Under the pieces are notes generated by a model. That model did not search any database, was not told where the DNA came from, and saw nothing but the letters and a program-made list of their open reading frames with translations. Positions 57,690-64,000 of a DNA stretch of 64,000 nt are shown piece after piece. Position 1 is the first letter of the stretch, and each line of letters starts with the position of its first letter. The DNA is from Lyophyllum atratum. Its lineage: Eukaryota; Basidiomycota; Agaricomycetes; Agaricales; Lyophyllaceae. The stretch spans positions 1,042,433 to 1,106,432 of the forward strand of contig JACGCN010000018.1 in NCBI GenBank assembly GCA_014905825.1, in the 5' to 3' direction. A program made the position numbers and the translations under genes.

Positions 57690-59530
57690 GATGCTTTCCA
57701 TGCTGTGCATTTCTCTTGTGGAGTGCATTGAACCAGAATTGAAGGATAGAGTAGTGATTCTGAAGTAAATCCAGTGATCGACGTCGGACGCATCGGCCCC
57801 ATGCGACAATTCGAGCGGAGTCGGGGACAAGTCGAGACTTGAGACTCGACAATATCGCATCCTCTCACCATCCTCGAATTCTTTCCACCGACTTATTGTC
57901 CGGCCTTCTTTTTGGCCGTCCCTCTTGTTCTCCTCTTCTCTAGAGCAAAACTTTGTCCAAGCGCTCGTAAATGTATGAGACGACTGACTTATTCAGTGAA
58001 CAACAGTTCGGCACCGTAACGATGGGGGATCAGATCGATCACACACACCTCCCAGTCGTGGCCACAGTGGCCACCCTTGGGTCCAACCTATATAAGGCGC
58101 TCCGACCCCTCTGTCCAACGTTCGCAACGTTCCCCGCGCAATGTCCTCTTCCGTCTCCAGTCAATCCCACAGTAATTGGTACGATGACCCAAGTCTTACC
58201 ATCTCCGAATATGCTCGCAAGTCCTTGTATGACCCTCCCCCACGCATCCCATTCACCCCTGAGGAACTCGACCTCTATGCCAGCAAGTACGTCCACTACC
58301 TGCTGCTTGCGCAGCAACAGAACGACGCTATGAGGCACGATCCTGCCGAAATTAATGCAGCCCACGCCCGAGCCCAGGGGACATTGGCTCTAGAACAGCA
58401 GAAAAGAAACCCATCGGGCGGTGCACGTACGCGGACGTCGACGCTACGCTCGAAGATTTGGCTCGGAAGTGCGAGAAAAAGCCGAGGTCGTTTGACGAGT
58501 GCGTCCATGTCGTGTCTTTTTCCCATCCATATGATTGCTCATCTTGACACCTACCATCCGCAGCCGCGTCTTACTCGCCACATATGCGGCAAATTATGTT
58601 CTTCTTATGGAGCAACACATTCTCAACCATCCTACCAGGTCAGAGGCGGAGGGCCTCAAAGTCGTCAAGATAGCTACGGAACGGCATGCTCGGTAAGCTG
58701 CTCACTTCGCTTCCGATTTGCCTTATTCCTACGATCTCGTTTATGGCAGTGAGATAACTCCGGGAGCCTCTTTGAACGTGAATCCTCGACCCAGGCTCAT
58801 CCCCGCCGACATGCGCGGGAATGCCCAGTTAGTGACCCCGCGGGCGCTCCAGGAGTGGCGGGACCCCCGAACCCTGGTCGGCGTCGGCTTCATCAACAAA
58901 TCGGAGGACAGCCTCTACGTGTCCGAGAACGGCATGTTTTTGTTAGAGACTTCGTTACCACGACGCGGGGGGCGTGTCATTTCGACCTTCAGTTTGAAGA
59001 CAGCGGCGAGGATATCTTTCCTCTCTCGCCTGACGAGGTGTTTGAGCTCATTGAGACAGCGGAATACGTCCGCATGGAACAGGGAGCCTCTTTGAACGAG
59101 ACCCCTCAACCCACGAGCTCATCCCCGCCGACATGCGCCGGCACGCCCAGCCAGTGACCCCAGGGGCGCTCCAGGAGTGGCGGGACAGCCCCCGAACCCT
59201 GGTCGGCGTCAGCTTCATCAATAAATTGGAGGACAACCCCCACGTGGCCGAGAATGGCGTTTTTTGTTAGAGACTACGTTACCACCGCTCGGGGGTCGTG
59301 CCATTTCGACGTTCAGTTTGAAAACAGCGGCGAGGATATCTTTCCTTTCTCGCCTGGCCAGCTGTTTAAGCTCGTTAAGACAGCGGAATATGTCCGCGTG
59401 GAAGACGCTCCTTAAGTAGTACTGTCACAACCGCCTGTCCTCTTGTACGACATTGTTTGTCATCGAAACCGTTTGTCATCGTGTATCCATACCTTCGGCT
59501 GCCTTGTAAAGTCTTCTCGGATATGTACTA
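57690..59530. repeat. Right arm of the segmental direct duplication
   Basis: Matches 54640-56175 in the same orientation, including promoter-side sequence, gene and 3' flank (ending in AGTCTTCTCGGATATGTA, compared with AGTCTTCTCGAATATGTAG). It is about 300 bases longer because the C-terminal coding segment is present twice. Confidence 0.85.
58141..59415 (+). CDS. Unrecognised two-part protein, duplicate copy B, with C-terminal domain duplicated (frame broken)
   Basis: Starts MSSSVSSQSHSNWYDD and follows copy A block by block (FTPEELDLYASKYVHYLLLA, AAHARAQGTLALEQQ). A run of four A in CAGCAGAAAAGAAACCC is one short of what copy A predicts, shifting the frame before CTYADVDATLEDLARKC. The C-terminal beta-type segment appears twice. 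The first covers 58,760-59,075 (GASLNVNPRPRLIPADMR, TLVGVGFINKSEDSLYVSEN, DSGEDIFPLSPDEVFEL). The second covers 59,080-59,415 (GASLNETPQP, then LVGVSFINKLEDNPHVAE, VFFVRDYVTTARGSCHFDVQ and a stop at 59415). Each C-terminal copy also carries at least one frame shift. The second repeat is closer to the end of copy A than the first repeat is. Confidence 0.55.
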
Positions 59531-59659
59531 GTAGTGTCGCGGCGTGTCTGCACAACTCCGAGCCATGAAGCGGTCGACGTACGCTCACGGAAGCCGGGTC
59601 TGGGGGCATTGCTCACGTAGCTGCTTCCAAACGGCCCGGACACAGCATGGTGGCAGCTC

Positions 59660-61026
59660 ATGACGGCGACGACATGCCAGTGGGTCGCGAAACACGCACA
59701 CTCGGTTTATGATCAGGTTTTTGCTGGGACGGGGGTGGGTCCTACCGATCGCGATGGGGCAGTGGGAAGCGACGCGTACCTCACATACACGGTCGTGTCT
59801 AACGCGACATGCAACGTCGACGCTTGTCTTGATTTCTGTGACAGTGTTCAAACCCGTGGTACGCCCATTTCTCGTGTTTTGACGCGTGTAGCAAGGTAGT
59901 ACTGACCCACGAAACGTGGAACAGTCTTCGCGAACCTGTACTACGAGCCTTTCAACAAGGAGCTGCTCGACTTCGTGTTCAGCGAGAAGTTGAACCTGAA
60001 GTGTGTCGTATATGCTGAGATCCACGGGCCGGAAGAAAAAACGAACAGAGGCGGGCAACAGTCACAGGCGCCTCCCGCTGGCTTGACGTATATTCAGCAA
60101 AGCAGTGGATGGGCTGCAAGACGCCTGACAGTTCCCCGTCCCGCTGGGTACGAAATAGAACTCGGCCCTCTTGATGCGGCAAATAATGCTCCTGGGGTAC
60201 GCTGCTACCGCCGCTTCGTCTGTAGAAGACATTTGACACTGGACGAAACAGTACATGGGATTTGCTTTCCTGGACAGGTACGATGTCCAGGCCTGTGCAG
60301 ATCTCTGCAACAGCCGGAGTGTAGACCCGATAGGCGGAGCATGCCAGCTCATCAATATCTGGAGGGCGGTGGTTAATGGCATCCCAACAACCTATACGTG
60401 CTCCAACGTTAGCCTATACCTCCTATTTATTCGGAGCAGCATACTCACCCTCCCACCGGTATTACATCCCAACTGGCTCCGACACCGCCGTCAACACAGG
60501 GCAAGGTGACCTCAAAGTCACGTATTCGCGCGGATACCACAGGCGGAACGCCTACTTCGACGTCGGGTTCGAGGGCTACGCTGATTGCTCTGAATTCTGC
60601 TTCACCGAGGGTTATGGGCCATGGCAAGGATCCAACCCCGAGGGTGGATACCTGGATGCGACGATCTTCCATTATGCCCCATACGCCCACGCAGGGCACA
60701 GCGTCGGACTGCTTGGTTCTGCTACTGGGCAGGATGCGCTCCCTGGAACGATGGCGCCAGGCGGTCGCATCAACCCGACGAGAGGGGTCCGGTATAGTAT
60801 CATGTTCTTCTTGGCGAGTGTGTACAGCGGGCCGGAGTTGGAGGCGGATTCGGTTGTGGAGGTTCTCTGGAATGGGGAGGCAGTGAGCACTATCAGGGAT
60901 GGGTATAGCCCATGGAAGTACTATCGTGTTGATGTGGATGCAGTCGGAGACGATGTGGTTGCATTCCGTGGAGGACAGGCTCCGGCATGGACCTTCATCG
61001 AGGACATTTATATTTTCCAGATCTGA
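59660..61026 (+). CDS. Secreted fruit-body-type protein; 5' end missing or not resolved
   Basis: Visible exons give HSVYDQVFAGTGVGPTDRDG, YLTYTVVSNATCNVDACLDF-CDS, VFANLYYEPFNKELLDFVFS, LKCVVYAEIHGPEEKTNRGG and NNAPG-YMGFAFLDRYDVQA. Then CADLCNSRSVDPIGGACQLI, a final exon block GSDTAVNTGQGDLKVTYSRG, an extended beta-sandwich-like end (FHYAPYAHAGHSVGLLGSAT, WKYYRVDVDAVGDDVVAF) and a stop at 61026. Secreted proteins with this order are widespread in Agaricomycetes and are annotated as fruit-body or carbohydrate-binding-like proteins; biochemical function is not known. No signal peptide can be found. The most upstream in-frame ATG is at 59660, just after the end of the segmental duplication, so the 5' part may have been lost there. 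One splice (near 60,415) does not close. Confidence 0.6.
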
Positions 61027-61239
61027 TGTCCAATGTAGGTCGCGGGAGGGCTAAGGCTGTTCAAAAAGCATGTGTTGTTAGAGTTACGTTTAGTCTTGGC
61101 AAGGATGAAGTGCAACACTCTTGATGAAATGAAACACACGCGAATAAATTGCGCGCACCAAAGAACTCCGGAACAAGAGGGGAATAAATAGGTAGATATT
61201 ATACAGGGTGTATGATGTGCGAGCGAAGATAGGATAGCA
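61027..61239. other. Convergent 3' flanks
   Basis: Short gap between the plus-strand fruit-body-type gene and the minus-strand SUMO gene. Confidence 0.5.
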
Positions 61240-61832
61240 TCATGAATTCCGATTAGGCCAATATCCTCCAACCTGGGTAAGTGGAATTTAGGAGAGTTCA
61301 GGGAAGGAGGTCTGGGAATGCTCACCTGTTGTAAAAATGCATCTATCTGATCACCATCCTCCATGCCCAGCTAAAACGAAGGTCAGTAATAAGCGCGTCG
61401 AGATAGCCGTCAAGGCTCACCCCTGCAGGCGTGTCGTCTGCTTGTACGCGGTTTCCTTCGTATGTGAATTTGAACGTGCCTGGAATGCAGAAAGTCGACG
61501 AAGCGGTGATTAGATAGATTGCGTTTGTACTTGAAGGAACTTGCGAGCACTAGCCTGGTTCTTTTTCAAAGCGTGTCTACACAGGCAAGGTGATCATCGA
61601 TGTGAGTGGTCGAAACTATAATAAGGTTAAGGTGAACTCACCTCAGCGGCGGTGAAGATCTTCGCGAATTTCATATTGGCTTTCACTTTCACCGTTTTTC
61701 TATCATAGAAAAGACGCCCCAAAGACCCCAGTCAGCATATGCCTTCCTATATCGCGAAAATCACGAACGGGTCTGCTCGTAATTGATACTCAGGTTGAGC
61801 TTCGGTTTGACATCTTCTGCCTCTTGTGACAT
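61240..61832 (-). CDS. SMT3: SUMO (Smt3), ubiquitin-like modifier
   Basis: Six exons close in phase: 61765-61832, 61642-61699, 61555-61576, 61421-61479, 61326-61370 and 61240-61272, giving 94 residues. The protein starts MSQEAEDVKPKLNLSINYE, continues KTVKVKANMKFAKIFTAAE, EKEPGTFKFTYEGNRV and LGMEDGDQIDAFLQQ, and ends VGGYWPNRNS. SUMO is attached through the C-terminal Gly-Gly to lysines of nuclear proteins; the tail YWPNRNS must first be removed by a SUMO protease. The third intron starts GCTAGT rather than GT: CCAG is followed by GC, and the next exon starts GCACG, so a GC-AG intron is required to make EPGTF. Confidence 0.93.
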
Positions 61833-62006
61833 AGTGGTATTCGTAGAGAGTAGTACAACAACCAGGTTACAAGCGATCAGGACCGCACACGCGGGGCAAG
61901 GCGCGTGGTAGAGGCGAGAAAAAGGGAGTCAAGCAAGGCGTGACGGTCACACCGACACATCGCAACTAACGCGTCAACGTGACAAAATTTTCCTTTTAAA
62001 TATATT
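61833..62006. promoter_or_regulatory. SUMO upstream region
   Basis: About 170 bases between the SUMO start and the far end of the F-box gene. It should hold the SUMO core promoter. No specific site named. Confidence 0.4.
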
Positions 62007-63857
62007 TTAGAATATACATAAAGAATGAGCGACGAGGACTGAATGGGAGAGCAATGGAAAGCAGGACGAGAGATCTGGTAAGCAAGGAGAACTATAGAAA
62101 ACATGTATTCGAAAACGAAGTGATTTGGACGTGAAAATTGAAATTGTAGACTGTTTGGGTGCGATATTATCGAATGGTCCATCGGTACAGAACGCAGAAA
62201 ATGTAGGATAGTTATGCTGAGGATATAGAGGTCGGGGCCGTGTCCGCCAAACGTGTTGGACGGGATTCACGAGGGTAGGGATGCAAACTGCTGCTCTCCT
62301 TGCGAGGTTGATGATGTACTTGTCCCCTGACATGAAGTCGGCGGCAAATTCCCGATAGAAATGGCGCAGCAGCGCCATCCTCGGGTTGACAGAGAACAAC
62401 TTTAACCGGGGGAGCCCTCGTGCGGCGCGTAAGCGCAGGTAAAACAGAACCAATTGGTGATCATCGCTCGTGATGACGAGTTTCGATAAACTCTCCAATT
62501 CGGAAAGGCGGGAGTCGAGGGTTACGTCGAAGAGGACACGGAGGAATTGGGAATCGCATTGTACGAGAACCAACGACTCGAGGCCTTGAAAGAGATACTG
62601 CAATGGCAACATGACCTCTTCGAAGGTGCTTGAAAAGCATGTGACGCCGCGGAGTGTAAGGCTGGCGACCTTCGTAAAGGGGCACAGGGCGACTAAAAGT
62701 TTGCAAGCGTCTTTATCTTCGGCCGAGCACGACTTATCTTGCAGCGGGAAGGCGTCCTTGATTCGGGTGACCGACCGAAATCATGGACGAAGGCCGAACG
62801 GAGGTTTGGGAGGACCAGGCATTCGACTAGATTCCACGCGGTCAGGGTGCACCTATAACCGACGTGGAGGGAAGTGAGTTTTGGGAGGGTTATGCGAGGG
62901 ACGTCGCCGATAACGTAATCGGCGGTAATGACTTATAATATTCCAAATGGGTGAGTGTCGACTGAGTCATAATGAGGACGGGAAACAGTTCTGCCATGGT
63001 CAAGTCGACATATTTCAGGGAAAGGGATGTGATATGAAAGTTTCGAACGGTCCAATCCAGGTAGGACGTGCGTGCTATGGGTATGAAGTGATGACCTCCG
63101 AGACTGACTAGCTGTTCAGCAGATCTTGGCTTCATGAAGATGGTGCAACCCTGGTAATCGAACATGGCCAAGTCAAAGTGGGTTAAGCGGGGCATCTTCA
63201 GGGGTGTGATGGTTTTTACGGCGATTTGGATAGGGAAAGGAGAGTAGACATTCATGATCAGCTCGCGGAACCGATGGGCATGAGGTGAGGGCTTGTGACC
63301 ACTCTACGATGTAGGGTTCGGGGTCGGAGTCGGAGGTAAAGATAAGGTGGATGGTTAAGGGGAGATGTTGGGAGCGGTGGAGAAATGACTCGATGACTTG
63401 GGAATGACGGGTTCGCTTCCGCGTCCAGAGCAGACCTATGTAGGTCCACAGAAGTGGCGCACAGACTATGACGGCTCTCCACTGTGCGCAGACATGCGAG
63501 AGCCTTACGGTCGTTCTAAGCGAGCGCATGGGATGGGAGGTGTCCATGGAGAGAAATAAATGATAGAGGATGTCGTCGGGAAGGCGTCTGAGCGCCCCGT
63601 GGACAGGGACTGCGGTCTCGTGCGGACTTGTCATCCGTGGTAACTGGAATGGAGTTGGACAGATCTCAGGGGGGTCCTTGGAAGGGTATTCAGGGGCCTC
63701 AAAGTAAATTTGGTCGACGGTGGTGTCCTGCAGCACGCGATCGTCTAGGCTTAACTGGCAGAAAGCATTCACGAGTTCGTCTGATATATCTGCGTATGGA
63801 ATTAAGTGAGCAGAAAAAGAGACGGGATAAAAAGGGCGCACCACAGGATCCTGTCAT
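62007..63857 (-). CDS. F-box protein with leucine-rich C-terminal part; several frame breaks
   Basis: Exon 1 is 63842-63857 (MTGSC plus one base), spliced to 63789 to give DISDELVNAFCQLSLDD. The F-box reads LRRLPDDILYHLFLSMDTSH, then TTVRLSHVCAQWRAVIV and LLWTYIGL, the usual start of Agaricomycete F-box proteins. The substrate-binding half is repetitive and beta/leucine-rich (AHRFRELIMNVYSPF, LTHFDLAMFDYQGCTIFM, LTSLHVGYRCTLTAWNLVEC, LLVALCPFTKVASLTLRGVT, LQYLFQGLESLVLVQCDSQF). F-box proteins link targets to an SCF ubiquitin ligase through Skp1. The frame changes near 63,285, 62,935 and 62,775 without plausible introns, each as if one or two bases were missing. So this is either a pseudogene or a consensus problem. 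The end at 62007 assumes no further intron. Confidence 0.6.
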
Positions 63858-64000
63858 GGTGATACGCTGGTGGGCCTTCCTTACTCGGGGGGGTAAATAG
63901 GTACGGTGCCCATCCTGAGACCTGCGCCATGCTTTAAATGCAATATTTTTCGGTCCCTGGCATGATCAAAGCTGATATGAGGTCCTGCTGAGGTCAAAGC
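63858..64000. other. Window edge, no gene seen
   Basis: Upstream of the F-box gene; no feature recognised. Confidence 0.5.

Overview
The window looks like nuclear DNA of an Agaricomycete (mushroom-forming basidiomycete). The evidence is intron-dense genes with roughly 45-65 nt GT-AG introns, class I hydrophobins, a DUF3433 membrane protein, a polyglutamine SFP1-type zinc-finger factor, and a secreted fruit-body-type protein. Almost all genes had to be spliced by eye. Exon coordinates are given where the phases close; models that do not close are marked.

Layout. 0-10 kb: N-terminus of a carbamoyl-phosphate synthase small-chain domain, a class I hydrophobin, beta-tubulin, a second hydrophobin and a hydrophobin relic, all on the minus strand. 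11-20 kb, minus strand: a DUF3433 membrane protein with an 11-nt microexon, a Gfd2/YDR514C-like protein, a secreted beta-lactamase-fold serine hydrolase and a relic of a second copy of it. 20-27 kb, plus strand: a decayed dihydroxyacetone kinase, then an SFP1-like regulator. 27-32 kb has no gene I can support. 32-39 kb: three tandem EamA/DMT transporters, plus strand.

39-54 kb: a secreted cysteine-rich two-repeat protein, followed by what looks like a small catabolic neighbourhood. It contains a Zn2Cys6 regulator, an ACS-type MFS transporter, a class II aldolase, a D-erythronate-dehydrogenase-like SDR and a two-domain chromate transporter. Transporter and aldolase are divergently transcribed; the SDR follows the aldolase in the same direction. 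My working idea is uptake and cleavage of a sugar acid. Most of these genes carry single-base contractions of short C/G/T runs. These look more like consensus errors than decay, but must be tested.

54-60 kb: a segmental duplication of an unrecognised two-part gene family. Its two copies flank a retroelement relic, and the second copy has its C-terminal domain duplicated. 60-64 kb: a fruit-body-type secreted protein, SUMO, and an F-box protein with several frame breaks.
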